Assembly (NCBI RefSeq): GCF_001667145.1
Contig: NZ_LZIF01000083.1
Coordinates: forward strand, 62,001 to 126,000
Direction of reading: 5' to 3'
DNA from: Mycobacterium sp. 852002-51971_SCH5477799-a
Lineage (GTDB): Bacteria > Actinomycetota > Actinomycetes > Mycobacteriales > Mycobacteriaceae
Length of the DNA stretch: 64,000 nucleotides
In this document: piece after piece, positions 1 to 7,751 of the stretch
Layout of the letters: each line of letters starts with the position of its first letter
Position numbering within the stretch: the stretch's first letter is position 1
Program-made: the position numbers and the translations under genes
The notes under the pieces: generated by a model
What the model was told of the DNA's origin: nothing
Database searches by the model: none
What the model saw: only the letters and a program-made list of their open reading frames with translations

Positions 1-236
1 CTGGCGTTCTGCAGGATCGCGTAGAAGGGCGCCTCGCCCACCGTCCGGTAGTCCTGACCGTGGTCGCTTCCCGGCGGGATGGCGTAGCGGCCCTTTTCCT
101 CGGAAACGGGGAGATGCGCCGTCACAACGATCAATTTTGCGCCGTGATCCGCAGCGATGGCGCCTGCACGGTCCACCGCGCGCAGCGACGAGTCCGAACC
201 ATCGGTGCCGACCACCACGGTCTGATAGGCGCTCAT
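1..236 (-). CDS. Universal stress protein (UspA family), 3' end cut by window edge
   Basis: Only the first 78 codons are present; the gene runs off the left edge. The start is ATG at 236. The N-terminus MSAYQTVVVGTDGSDSSLRA is the beta1/P-loop start of a UspA fold, with Asp in VGTDGSDSS where adenine-nucleotide-binding family members bind ATP or cAMP. It closely resembles the single-domain M. tuberculosis protein Rv1636 (MSAYKTVVVGTDGSDSS, from memory), reported to bind cAMP. A cytoplasmic stress or nucleotide-sequestering role is likely by family. It is transcribed away from the secreted-protein gene at 345. The full domain count cannot be judged here. Confidence 0.9.
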   Translation of the reverse strand, partial: MSAYQTVVVGTDGSDSSLRAVDRAGAIAADHGAKLIVVTAHLPVSEEKGRYAIPPGSDHGQDYRTVGEAPFYAILQNA

Positions 237-344
237 TTCCCGCCCAGTGTAAAGCCGACGGCGGCGCATTTGAGGGAAAACCGAATTGTTCGCGGCCGGT
301 CTGTTCAACCCAAACTATTCGCGCCCAACCGCCAAGCTTCCTCG

Positions 345-902
345 ATGCGCTATCTTCGCGCAGTGACCAGACCTGCGCACATGAGCGCTCTTGCGGCAAC
401 GCTCGGGCTGACAGCTTGTTTAGTTGCGCCCCACGCAACCGCCGACCCGACGACTCAACCGTCGCCTTTCCCGACCGGAAAAGCCGGCACCACCATCCAT
501 GTCACGGAGTACAGCGCCGCGACCGCCGACGTCACACTCAACAACGCAACGTGGGTCTCGTCCGGTTGTTACGGCGACGGGGGCTGCAACGTCATCGAAC
601 TCACCATCGCCGGCAAGTCCGACACACCGTTCAACTACGGCCAGACCTCCGTGACCGCTGCCTCCTCTCCATGGAGGCAGGACCCGAACCGGGATACCGT
701 GGTCGGCTCGTCCCTGACCGATTACCAGAAGATCAATAAGGTGCCGCCGCTGCGCGCGGGCAGCGTCACCAACGGCCAAACCGCCCACGGGTTCATCGCC
801 TACGCCGGCAACATCAATCAGGGCGACGTTTACGTCGAATTCAACGATCCCGATGCACCGGCGGCACCCACGCCTTTAGCGGGCTGGAAAGTCCACACCT
901 GA
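345..902 (+). CDS. Secreted protein of unknown function
   Basis: About 185 residues. An ATG at 345 or 381 both place a hydrophobic signal segment (ALAATLGLTACLVAPHATA) before a likely signal-peptidase cut ahead of DPTTQP. Longer upstream reading is antisense to the stress-protein gene, so I trimmed the start. The mature part is rich in Thr, Val, Asn and Gly in alternating patterns suggesting a beta-sandwich. It contains a Cys pair (SGCYGDGGCN) likely to form a disulfide. The architecture (signal peptide plus one Ig-like beta domain) recalls mycobacterial MPT63/DUF1942-type proteins, but I see no diagnostic motif. The 3' end runs into a short intergenic stretch before a convergent gene. Confidence 0.72.
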   Translation: MRYLRAVTRPAHMSALAATLGLTACLVAPHATADPTTQPSPFPTGKAGTTIHVTEYSAATADVTLNNATWVSSGCYGDGGCNVIELTIAGKSDTPFNYGQTSVTAASSPWRQDPNRDTVVGSSLTDYQKINKVPPLRAGSVTNGQTAHGFIAYAGNINQGDVYVEFNDPDAPAAPTPLAGWKVHT

Positions 903-1016
903 GTGCAACCACGTTCGTGAAAATCCGTTGCGCTGCAAGCTAATACGACTCTCGCGCACTACATGTTCAACGAGCAACGCCCCGGTGAGTGGCCTACTTC
1001 TGAACTGCTGGCTGAT

Positions 1017-1517
1017 TCACACGCGCTCGGCCCTCATATCCATGTCGATCGTCCCTTGGCACGCGCCGCTCAGGATGTCGGTGTGCATAGTGCCGGCTAG
1101 CGACCCGTCAGGCTGGGGTGTGTAGCGCACCTCGGCCCGGGCCGGATTCCATTGGATCGTCGTGTCCGGCATCATGCAGTCCCACTGAAAATCGTTGACC
1201 TGCGACCAAGACTTTCCATCCCAGGTGAACTGAACCGGCTGGGGAACCGTCGGGTTAGTGGGCGGAGGGCCACTGACGATGGTGGCGACGCACTTCCCAT
1301 TGCTGCAGCTCGAGCGGAAACCGTACGTTTCGGTGTGCTGCGTTTCCGGGTCGCCGACCGCCATGCTGGTCCCGGCCTTTGGTCCGACCATGAACGTGAT
1401 TGCGTACTGGCCGTTCCAGGACGGATTGTCTGCGCAGGCAGCCGGGGAAAGCGTCAGGGCAATCGCAAGCGACGCGGCGGATACACCGGCGAAGCTCTTC
1501 AGTTGGTGTGAAGCCAT
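1017..1517 (-). CDS. Secreted hypothetical protein
   Basis: About 166 residues from ATG at 1517, chosen because GGAGGAGGAA lies 4-13 bases upstream of it. The N-terminus MASHQLKSFAGVSAASLAIA starts a signal peptide ending near SPAACA, before DNPSWNGQY. The mature domain opens with WNGQYAITFMVG and has paired Cys (SSCSNGKC, WDCMM, SGACQG), consistent with an extracytoplasmic, disulfide-stabilised beta protein. Similar small secreted proteins of unknown function are common in mycobacteria. It lies convergent to the gene at 345. No partner or substrate can be inferred. Confidence 0.8.
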   Translation of the reverse strand: MASHQLKSFAGVSAASLAIALTLSPAACADNPSWNGQYAITFMVGPKAGTSMAVGDPETQHTETYGFRSSCSNGKCVATIVSGPPPTNPTVPQPVQFTWDGKSWSQVNDFQWDCMMPDTTIQWNPARAEVRYTPQPDGSLAGTMHTDILSGACQGTIDMDMRAERV

Positions 1518-1638
1518 GATTCCTCCTCCGAGGCCGAACCGATTCAATCGTCGTATGCCGGAGGGCCGCCGGACAAGGTTCTTGCAGCAGCCGGGGCGGT
1601 TCGCGTTCATTCGCACGGTCGAAATACCCGGAAGCGCC

Positions 1639-1836
1639 TTACCAGCCCCACTCGTCGTCGTCGAGGACATCCACGGTCAGAGCGTTGTCGGCAGGACCCT
1701 TCGTCCCGTACGTGAAGGTAAGCAGGGTGCGATCGTCGTCAAGGGGTTCAGTCGCTATGACGGTAGCGTGCCCGACCTTCATGCGGATCCTGTCTCCGGG
1801 CTTCAACTCGTCGATACGTTTGAGGGTCACGCCCAA
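1639..1836 (-). CDS. Small hypothetical protein (about 65 aa)
   Basis: The reading frame is intact and compositionally plausible: a beta-rich core around KRIDELKPGDRIRM and an acidic Trp-containing tail (DDDEWGW). The start is uncertain. TTG at 1836 gives 65 residues; an in-frame GTG at 1830 gives 63 and starts directly at TLKRIDELKPGD, which I slightly prefer. An out-of-frame ATG overlaps this region. The PGD turn followed by alternating strands suggests a small SH3-like barrel, but I do not recognise a family. It is upstream of, and on the same strand as, the secreted-protein gene at 1017. Confidence 0.6.
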   Translation of the reverse strand: MGVTLKRIDELKPGDRIRMKVGHATVIATEPLDDDRTLLTFTYGTKGPADNALTVDVLDDDEWGW

Positions 1837-1841
1837 CCCAT

Positions 1842-2219
1842 CAGCGTCCCGCGGCGATGAGGTCGCCCGGAAATCCGTTGGAGAGCAGTGACTCTCACGG
1901 CACCTTGCGCGGTGTCGTTGCTGGTATGCGACGGTTTGTTGAACAAGGTCGGGTTGCTCGAGGTAAGTGGTCAGCGGCGCAGGTGCACTGGGCTGAGGTG
2001 GACGCGATTGCCGGGATGTTCGCAGATGATTCTCTTCATCGCCACGTCAGTATCTTTCACCGCGACCCTCTCCGGGGTAAGAACGCCGAGAACGCAATCA
2101 GCTGTAGCCGCGCCCGAGGAAGGTTATCAATGGATCCCGAACAGCGCGAAGGGCCGCCGCGCGCAGGTGCGTGGACCGGCCGTGTCTCGTGGCACGGCAG
2201 CCGGAGCAAGATGTGAGAG
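1842..2219. other. Gene-free stretch
   Basis: About 380 bases between two small genes. Short frames exist on both strands but have arginine/serine-rich, low-complexity translations and no ribosome binding site. I see no RNA gene, repeat or recognisable gene remnant. Confidence 0.5.
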
Positions 2220-2438
2220 GTGAGTTGGACGAGGTATACAGGCAGAGCACTCGCAGATATCACCCTGGACGGCGACGCGCTGCACGCCGAGCTCGAAGAC
2301 GGCATCCGCGTGGGCAATCCGCATCTGACGGATGTCCGGCTCGAGCAGGCAACCGCGACGGAAGCTTTCGATGCCGAACGAAGCCGGCGCTGGTATGAAG
2401 TCACCTACCTGGCCGAGGACCCCGAAAATAATTCCTAG
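2220..2438 (+). CDS. Small hypothetical protein (72 aa)
   Basis: Starts at GTG 2220. The central part ITLDGDALHAELEDGIRVGN followed by PHLTDVRLEQAT alternates strands and charged turns in a way that looks coding rather than shadow. The pattern (a strand, then LEDGIRV, then a helix with Ala/Glu) loosely recalls DUF2442-type proteins, which bind or regulate DNA-associated partners in some systems. This is a weak resemblance. There is no strong ribosome binding site (GAGAG abuts the start). The nearest downstream gene on the same strand is the DUF732 protein 113 bases away. Confidence 0.5.
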   Translation: MSWTRYTGRALADITLDGDALHAELEDGIRVGNPHLTDVRLEQATATEAFDAERSRRWYEVTYLAEDPENNS

Positions 2439-2551
2439 GCCGTAGGGCCCTTGTGTCTGACAAAGGGACCACGCGATTGCGACTATCGTTGATGCACGTC
2501 GTCCTTGACTGCACGCCGATGGTCCGCGCACAGGAGGAGGCCCTGAGTCCG

Positions 2552-2890
2552 ATGAAGGTTGGTTCTGGGAAGTGGCCGACCGTGTGCGCAATCGTCCTGT
2601 CCGTTGCCGCGCTGGCCTCGGCGGCCCCGGCCTTCGCGGATGACATCGACGATGCCTTCATTGCGAACCTCGCCAAGGGCGGGATCACCGTGCCCAACAA
2701 CGACGACGCGATTGCGACGGCACATTCGGTGTGCAGCGGCCTTGACACCAACCCAGCCGCCCCGATGATGGCATTTGTGTTGGCGAGGGACACCGACCTG
2801 TCGCCGAGACAAGCCGGCTACTTCGTCGGACTTTCGGTAGCCACCTACTGCCCGCAATACAAAGACACGGTCAGCGCTTCGGTAAGCTGA
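2552..2890 (+). CDS. DUF732 secreted protein
   Basis: About 112 residues from ATG 2552, with AGGAGG about 11 bases upstream. An N-terminal signal peptide (hydrophobic CAIVLSVAALASAAPAFA) precedes the mature start DDIDDAFIANL. The mature chain has the DUF732 signature: an opening helix (FIANLAKGGIT), a motif ending HSVCSGLD, a second helix, and a C-terminal TYCPQY. The two Cys probably form the family's disulfide. DUF732 proteins are small helical exported proteins multiplied in mycobacteria, with no established activity. Two further copies lie at 8733 and 9124. Confidence 0.85.
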   Translation: MKVGSGKWPTVCAIVLSVAALASAAPAFADDIDDAFIANLAKGGITVPNNDDAIATAHSVCSGLDTNPAAPMMAFVLARDTDLSPRQAGYFVGLSVATYCPQYKDTVSASVS

Positions 2891-2941
2891 ACCGTCGCTC
2901 ATGCGCCAGGATCTGCTGCAGCACAGTGGGTTTCGCAGTGT

Positions 2942-3541
2942 TCAGCGCTGCGCTACGCCCGCCGAGCCCTTTTCATACGCGTGGGTCAACCAGAACACCG
3001 CTCGTTCGATACCCGGCACGATTTCGGTGACGTCGATCTCTCCCTGCGCAAATCGGGTAAGGAACCCGTAGACCACTCCGGTGAGGATGAGCTCGAGGTC
3101 CTTGGCGAAGCCTGGCTCCGCTTGGGCCAGAATCGCTTTGGCGAGGGGAACGACCGCGTCGACACCGCGCTGAATGAGGCGCTTTCCGCCGGGGCCCGAT
3201 CGCGCCTGGAAATAGGAGCGCAGCATCAACGGATGTTGCTCCCACGGCCCAAAGATGGTCCGCATCACGTGCATCAGGTCCACATAGATGGACTCGCCGG
3301 GCAAATCCTGGATCAGCGCGGGCAGGGGCGCATAGCGATTGGCATCCATCCACCCGTCAAGGGCGGCGACAATGAGCTCGTCGCGGGTGGGATATCGCTT
3401 ATAGATGGTCGCCAGCGATACTCGGGCCCGTCGGGCAACCTCGCGCAGCTGCACTGCCTCATAGCCTTCGCTGTCGAGCATCTCGACCACGATGTCCAGG
3501 ATCGGGTCGCCCCGCCTTGAAGCGCTGTTCACCGCATCCAT
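2942..3541 (-). CDS. TetR family transcriptional regulator of the adjacent cassette
   Basis: About 199 residues from ATG 3541; AGGGG lies about 7 bases upstream. Longer starts at 3559 and 3571 exist, but the 3571 ATG sits inside a palindromic operator, so I prefer the shorter form. The N-terminal helix-turn-helix reads VQLREVARRARVSLATIYKR followed by YPTRDEL, the standard TetR DNA-recognition region. The C-terminal helical ligand pocket is family-variable. It is divergent from the dehydrogenase at 3622 with two palindromes between them, which points to autoregulation and local repression. The effector is unknown; a substrate of the neighbouring oxidoreductases is the obvious guess. Confidence 0.9.
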   Translation of the reverse strand: MDAVNSASRRGDPILDIVVEMLDSEGYEAVQLREVARRARVSLATIYKRYPTRDELIVAALDGWMDANRYAPLPALIQDLPGESIYVDLMHVMRTIFGPWEQHPLMLRSYFQARSGPGGKRLIQRGVDAVVPLAKAILAQAEPGFAKDLELILTGVVYGFLTRFAQGEIDVTEIVPGIERAVFWLTHAYEKGSAGVAQR

Positions 3542-3562
3542 GTCGGCCCCTGTTGCCATCAC

Positions 3563-3577
3563 GGTAACCATGTTACT
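3563..3577. promoter_or_regulatory. TetR operator, site 1
   Basis: GGTAACCATGTTACT contains GTAAC-N3-GTTAC, the same half-sites and spacing as the second palindrome 26 bases away centre to centre. It overlaps the most upstream possible start codon of the TetR gene. Confidence 0.7.
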
Positions 3578-3587
3578 GTGATGGCCT

Positions 3588-3604
3588 GAGTAACGGCGTT
3601 ACTC
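3588..3604. promoter_or_regulatory. TetR operator, site 2
   Basis: GAGTAACGGCGTTACTC is a perfect inverted repeat with 7-base arms and a 3-base spacer, between the divergent TetR and dehydrogenase genes. Shared half-sites with site 1 suggest two regulator dimers bind here. Confidence 0.78.
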
Positions 3605-3621
3605 GCCCGCGATCTGGGCCG

Positions 3622-4473
3622 ATGAACGAGAGGACGGGCGCGGTGGGTTCATTAGACGGCAAAGTCGCCTTCATTACCGGGGTGGCGCGCGGCCAGGGCC
3701 GTAGCCATGCGGTACGACTCGCGCGCGACGGCGCCAGCATCATCGGCATCGACATCTGCGCGGACATACCCGCCAACGGCTATCCCATGGCCTCCCCCGA
3801 GGAGCTGGACGAGACCGTCGCGCTGGTCGAAGAGGCCGGCGGCAAGATGCTGGGAACGGTCGCCGACGTCCGAGACTTCGAGCAAGTCAAGGCCGCAATG
3901 GATGCCGGCGTGGGGCACTTCGGGCGCCTGGACATCGTGTTGGCCAACGCGGGAATCGCCCCTCTGGCATTTCGGCAGTTGAGCATCGAGGAAGAGCTGG
4001 CGCAGTGGCGGGCCGTCACCAGCGTCAACCTCGACGGGGCGTATCACACGGCTTGGGCGGCGGTTCCGCATCTGCTGTCCGGTAACCGCGGCGGGGTCAT
4101 CATCTTCACCAGCTCCACCGCCGGCATCAAGGGTTTCGGCGGCCTGCAGGGCGGCGGCCTGGGTTACGCGGCGTCGAAACACGGCATCGTCGGGCTGATG
4201 CGTACCCTAGCCAATGCCCTTGCACCGCTGAGCATTCGGGTGAACACGGTGCACCCTACCGCCGTCAACACGATGATGGCGACCAACCCTGACATGACCG
4301 AGTTCCTGGAAAAGAATCCCGGCGCGGGTCCCCACCTGCAAAACCCGATGCCCGTCGGAATGATGGAGCCCGAAGACGTCAGCGCCGCCATTGCCTACCT
4401 GGTCTCCGGCGAGGCGAAGTACGTCACCGGCGTGACGTTCCCCGTCGACGCGGGCTTCTGCAACAAGGTTTGA
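3622..4473 (+). CDS. Mycofactocin-type short-chain dehydrogenase (first of pair)
   Basis: 283 residues. Rossmann glycine motif GVARGQG at 20-26, NAG at 109-111, catalytic Ser near 164, Tyr182 and Lys186 in YAASK. The GRSHAVRLA stretch after the glycine motif and the Asp-Ile-Cys at 44-46 at the end of strand 2 are characteristic of the mycofactocin-coupled SDR subfamily. Members of that subfamily keep a tightly bound nicotinamide cofactor recycled by mycofactocin. By family it oxidises an alcohol or reduces a ketone; the substrate is unknown. It is the first gene of the cassette, six bases before the next gene. Confidence 0.92.
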   Translation: MNERTGAVGSLDGKVAFITGVARGQGRSHAVRLARDGASIIGIDICADIPANGYPMASPEELDETVALVEEAGGKMLGTVADVRDFEQVKAAMDAGVGHFGRLDIVLANAGIAPLAFRQLSIEEELAQWRAVTSVNLDGAYHTAWAAVPHLLSGNRGGVIIFTSSTAGIKGFGGLQGGGLGYAASKHGIVGLMRTLANALAPLSIRVNTVHPTAVNTMMATNPDMTEFLEKNPGAGPHLQNPMPVGMMEPEDVSAAIAYLVSGEAKYVTGVTFPVDAGFCNKV

Positions 4474-4479
4474 TACCGA

Positions 4480-5301
4480 ATGACAACGAACAACGCAACG
4501 GGCCGGGTCGCGGGCAAACGTGTCTTGATCACCGGCGCCGCGCGCGGCATGGGACGCTCGCACGCGGTGCGCCTCGCCGAGGAGGGCGCCGACTGCGTCC
4601 TGGTCGATATCTGCTCCACGCCGAAGGGTTTGGAATATCCACTGGCCACCGAAGACGACCTGAACGAGACCGCGCAACTGGTCGAGAAACACGGCCGTCG
4701 TGCCATCGCCCAGATCGTCGACGTGCGTGACGAGGGCGCCATGAAAACGGCTGTCGACGCGGCTGCCGCCGAGCTCGGCGGACTCGACGGAGCGGTCGCC
4801 AACGCCGGCGTACTCACCGTCGGCACATGGGACACCACCACCGCCGAGCAGTGGCGGCTGGTCGTCGACATCAACCTCATCGGCGCTTGGAACACCTGCG
4901 CGGCCGCACTTCCCCACCTCATCGCGCAGGGCGGCGGGAGCCTGGTCAACATCAGCTCATCGGCCGGCATCAAGGGAACCCCGCTGCATGTGCCCTATAC
5001 GGCGTCCAAGCACGGTATCGTCGGGATGACCCTGGCCCTGGCCAACGAGCTTGCCGCACAGAGCATTCGAGTCAACACCGTGCACCCCACCGGGGTGGCG
5101 ACCGGAATGGCACCGCCGAGCATGCACACGCTGATCGCCGAACAGCGGCCCGACCTGGTGCCCATCTTCCTCAACGCCCTGCCCGCACCGTTGATCGAAG
5201 CGTCCGACGTCAGCAATGCGGTGCTGTACCTGATATCCGATGAATCCCGTTACGTCACAGGTCTCGAACTGAAGGTCGACGCCGGTGTCACAATCCGCTA
5301 A
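4480..5301 (+). CDS. Mycofactocin-type short-chain dehydrogenase (second of pair)
   Basis: 273 residues. Glycine motif GAARGMG at 19-25, Asp-Ile-Cys at 43-45, NAG at 108-110, catalytic Ser around 160, Tyr173 and Lys177 in YTASK. It is clearly homologous to its upstream neighbour but diverged, especially in the substrate loop after VHPTGVATGM. The two may therefore act on successive or stereoisomeric substrates. It also carries the GRSHAVRLAEEGA signature of mycofactocin-dependent enzymes. Its 3' end overlaps the next gene by 17 bases, indicating translational coupling. Confidence 0.92.
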   Translation: MTTNNATGRVAGKRVLITGAARGMGRSHAVRLAEEGADCVLVDICSTPKGLEYPLATEDDLNETAQLVEKHGRRAIAQIVDVRDEGAMKTAVDAAAAELGGLDGAVANAGVLTVGTWDTTTAEQWRLVVDINLIGAWNTCAAALPHLIAQGGGSLVNISSSAGIKGTPLHVPYTASKHGIVGMTLALANELAAQSIRVNTVHPTGVATGMAPPSMHTLIAEQRPDLVPIFLNALPAPLIEASDVSNAVLYLISDESRYVTGLELKVDAGVTIR

Positions 5302-6115
5302 GGCTCCGACGCACGACAGCGCGCGACGTGAACGCGGGCTGCGCACCTTCGCCGAGGTGATGACGATCGAGCCGCCGGATGGCGACACCCCGTTTGCGGG
5401 CGGGCTGATCGACTTCGTCTTCGGCGAGGTGTGGTCGCGGCCGGGGCTGTCCCGCCGCGATCGACGGTTCGTGACCCTGGCCTGCGTCGCGGCCGCCGAC
5501 ACGCAGGCCCCCCTTGAGCAGCACGTCTACGCGGCACTCAACAGCGGTGACCTCACCATCACCGAAATGCGGGAAACCGTCCTGCATTTCGCCGTCTACG
5601 CGGGATGGCCGAAGGCGTCCCGGTTCAATATTGCCGTGGATCTGCAATGGGCCAAGATCGCCGAGGCGCGCGGCGAGCCACCCCCTCCCCCGGAACCCTT
5701 ACTGCCGCTGGTCAGCGCAAGCGATCCCGAGCAGCGGCTGCAAGGCGGTGAGGAGTCATTCAAGGAGATCAACTGCCTGCCGTTCGCGCCGATGCGCGAC
5801 AACCCGTACTCGGGGGCGGGCATTCTGAACTTCGTCTTCGGCGAGATGTGGCTGCGACCCGGCTTGGGCATGAAGGAACGCCGCCTCATCACCGTCGCCT
5901 GCGTCGCCTTCCAGGATGCCGAAATCCCGATCATGTCCCACGTCTACGCGGCACTCAAAAGTGGCGACGTCTCGTTCGAGGAGATGGACGAGCTCGCGCT
6001 GCAATTCGCGGCGTACTACGGTTGCGCCAAGGCCGACTACCTCAACCAGGTGATCGCAGAACAGAAACAACGGGTGGCGGCCGAGAACCAGGCCGATCAC
6101 ACGCCGGTCGGCTGA
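5285..6115 (+). CDS. Duplicated carboxymuconolactone decarboxylase-like protein
   Basis: 276 residues from GTG 5285, overlapping the upstream dehydrogenase. Two homologous halves, about residues 35-125 and 160-250, each carry the gamma-CMD pattern: FGE(V/M)W.RPGL, a basic RR(F/L)(V/I)T helix, then HVYAAL(N/K)SGD(L/V) and a YAGW or YYGC turn. The conserved His of this family is present in both copies (EQHVYAAL, SHVYAAL). Canonical CMD lactone decarboxylases are single-domain oligomers. A covalent tandem would give pseudo-dimers with two possibly different pockets. Chemistry on a lactone or peroxide ring is a family-based guess. Confidence 0.85.
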   Translation: MSQSAKAPTHDSARRERGLRTFAEVMTIEPPDGDTPFAGGLIDFVFGEVWSRPGLSRRDRRFVTLACVAAADTQAPLEQHVYAALNSGDLTITEMRETVLHFAVYAGWPKASRFNIAVDLQWAKIAEARGEPPPPPEPLLPLVSASDPEQRLQGGEESFKEINCLPFAPMRDNPYSGAGILNFVFGEMWLRPGLGMKERRLITVACVAFQDAEIPIMSHVYAALKSGDVSFEEMDELALQFAAYYGCAKADYLNQVIAEQKQRVAAENQADHTPVG

Positions 6116-6157
6116 GCATCCCCGCAGGGGAACAACATTCGCAACGGAACTCGACGA

Positions 6158-6802
6158 ATGACCATCGACAACCCCTATTGGGACGCGGTCAAGGACTGCG
6201 TGGAAACCGACGACGTCGGCGGCAACCCGGTGATCGGGTATTTCAGCCTGGACCGCACGGTCGAAGAGAACATGGCCCGCTCGCCGAACCGGCAATGGCT
6301 CGTACGCCGGTACTGCTGGACCGTTCCCGACCCCGAGACCGTGGCGTTCGTGGCAGGCCACGTCAAGGGCGGGCTGGTCGATCCCATAGCGGGCACGGGT
6401 TATTGGGCCTACCTGCTGACGCAGCTGGGCGTCGATGTCGTCTGTTACGACCTGAACCCGGGCACCGACCTGCTCACCAACGGCTGGCACGGCGACGACC
6501 TGTACGCACAGATCGTCGCGAAGGATTGCGCCGACGCGGCGGCGCTACACCCCGAACGAACGCTGTTCCTTTCCTGGCCTCCCCATGACCAGGACGTCGG
6601 CACGCGAGTACTGCTGGCCTACAAGGGGAATCGTCTCATCTACATCGGCGACGCGCGCGGGGGCGGCACGGGTGATGACCAGATGCACCAGATCCTGGAG
6701 ACACAATGGACGGAAGTCGATTCCCGCCAGCCGGTTTTGTGGTGGGGCCAACGCGATCGGGTGAGGGTGTACGAACGCGCGAGACTTGGGAGCCGCCGGT
6801 GA
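6158..6802 (+). CDS. Methyltransferase-like protein of unknown function
   Basis: 214 residues. A class I methyltransferase-like first motif, DPIAGTGYW at 75-83, is followed by VVCYDLNPG as the expected second strand with its acidic ribose-binding position. Downstream are SWPPHD (139-144) and IYIGDARGGGTGDD (161-174). This looks like an SAM-binding Rossmann fold, but the usual catalytic motif IV is replaced by SWPPHD. I do not recognise a characterised family. It lies 42 bases after the CMD-like gene on the same strand and is probably part of the same operon. Confidence 0.78.
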   Translation: MTIDNPYWDAVKDCVETDDVGGNPVIGYFSLDRTVEENMARSPNRQWLVRRYCWTVPDPETVAFVAGHVKGGLVDPIAGTGYWAYLLTQLGVDVVCYDLNPGTDLLTNGWHGDDLYAQIVAKDCADAAALHPERTLFLSWPPHDQDVGTRVLLAYKGNRLIYIGDARGGGTGDDQMHQILETQWTEVDSRQPVLWWGQRDRVRVYERARLGSRR

Positions 6803-6820
6803 GTCGGGCATGCTGACGGT

Positions 6821-7741
6821 ATGCATGTGATCAATGGAGTCCGCGACCCGGCGGCAAGCTTTCCCCTGGACACCGCGGCCGACGACGCCGGCGAACGCCG
6901 GCAGGCCAACCGCGCCGTCGCCGTCAGCGCCGTCGGGCTGGCGCTGACCGGGCTGGTTGAGTTGGTCATCGCGCTGTTGTCCGGCTCGGTGGCGCTGCTG
7001 GGCGATGCGCTGCACAACCTGTCGGACGTCTCCACCAGCGCCCTGGTGTTCATCGGCTTCCGCGCGTCGCGCAAGCTGCCCACCGAGCGGTACCCCTACG
7101 GCTACGAACGCGCCGAAGACCTCGCCGGCATCGGTGTGGCGCTGGTGATCTGGGGCAGCGCCGTTGTCGCCGGCTTCGAGAGCATCACCAAGCTGCTTCG
7201 ACACGGCGGCACCGGCTACGTGGGCTGGGGCATCGGTGCGGCGGCCGTGGGCGTGGTCGGCAACCAGCTGGTGGCGCGCTACAAACTGGTGGTGGGCAGG
7301 CGGATTCGGTCGGCGACCATGGTGGCCGACGCCAAGCATTCCTGGCTGGACGCGTTGTCGTCGGGCGGTGCGGTGCTCGGGCTGGTCGGCGTCGCCCTGG
7401 GGTGGGGCTGGGCCGACGCGGTCGCGGGGATCGTCGTCACCGGCTTCATCTGCCACGTCGGCTGGGAGGTGACCGCCGATATCGCGCATCGCCTGCTCGA
7501 CGGCGTCGATCCCGACATCATCACCACCGCCGAGGCCGTCGCCGCCTCGGTGCCCGGTGTGACGCACGCGCACGCCCGGGCCAGGTGGACCGGGCGGACC
7601 CTGCGCGTTGAGGTGGAAGGCTTTTTGAACGCCGATACCCCGCTGGCGGCCGCCGACCAGATCGGCCGCAGCGTCGCCGCGGCGCTGACGCCTCGGATCC
7701 CGGAGATGCAGAGCTTCACGTGGACGGCCCGCGCCGCCTAG
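6821..7741 (+). CDS. Cation diffusion facilitator (divalent metal efflux)
   Basis: 306 residues. About six membrane helices and a cytoplasmic C-terminal ferredoxin-like domain (from about residue 235, VPGVTHAHARARW). Metal site residues are visible as His65/Asp69 in GDALHNLSDV on helix 2 and His173/Asp177 in ADAKHSWLDA on helix 5. The HxxxD/HxxxD arrangement is typical of Zn-type CDF antiporters, which export Zn2+, Co2+ or Cd2+ for protons. It starts 18 bases after the cassette's last gene and may be read through from it. No metal-responsive site was recognised. Confidence 0.93.
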   Translation: MHVINGVRDPAASFPLDTAADDAGERRQANRAVAVSAVGLALTGLVELVIALLSGSVALLGDALHNLSDVSTSALVFIGFRASRKLPTERYPYGYERAEDLAGIGVALVIWGSAVVAGFESITKLLRHGGTGYVGWGIGAAAVGVVGNQLVARYKLVVGRRIRSATMVADAKHSWLDALSSGGAVLGLVGVALGWGWADAVAGIVVTGFICHVGWEVTADIAHRLLDGVDPDIITTAEAVAASVPGVTHAHARARWTGRTLRVEVEGFLNADTPLAAADQIGRSVAAALTPRIPEMQSFTWTARAA

Positions 7742-7751
7742 CGACCAGACG

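Noticed and set aside
941..951. TAATACGACTC, identical to the start of a phage T7 promoter
   Set aside because: Only 11 bases match and the following ACTATAGG is absent; chance similarity in a mycobacterial chromosome.
1842..2219. Possible pseudogene between the small genes
   Set aside because: No frame shows recognisable protein similarity, so I list it only as a gene-free stretch.
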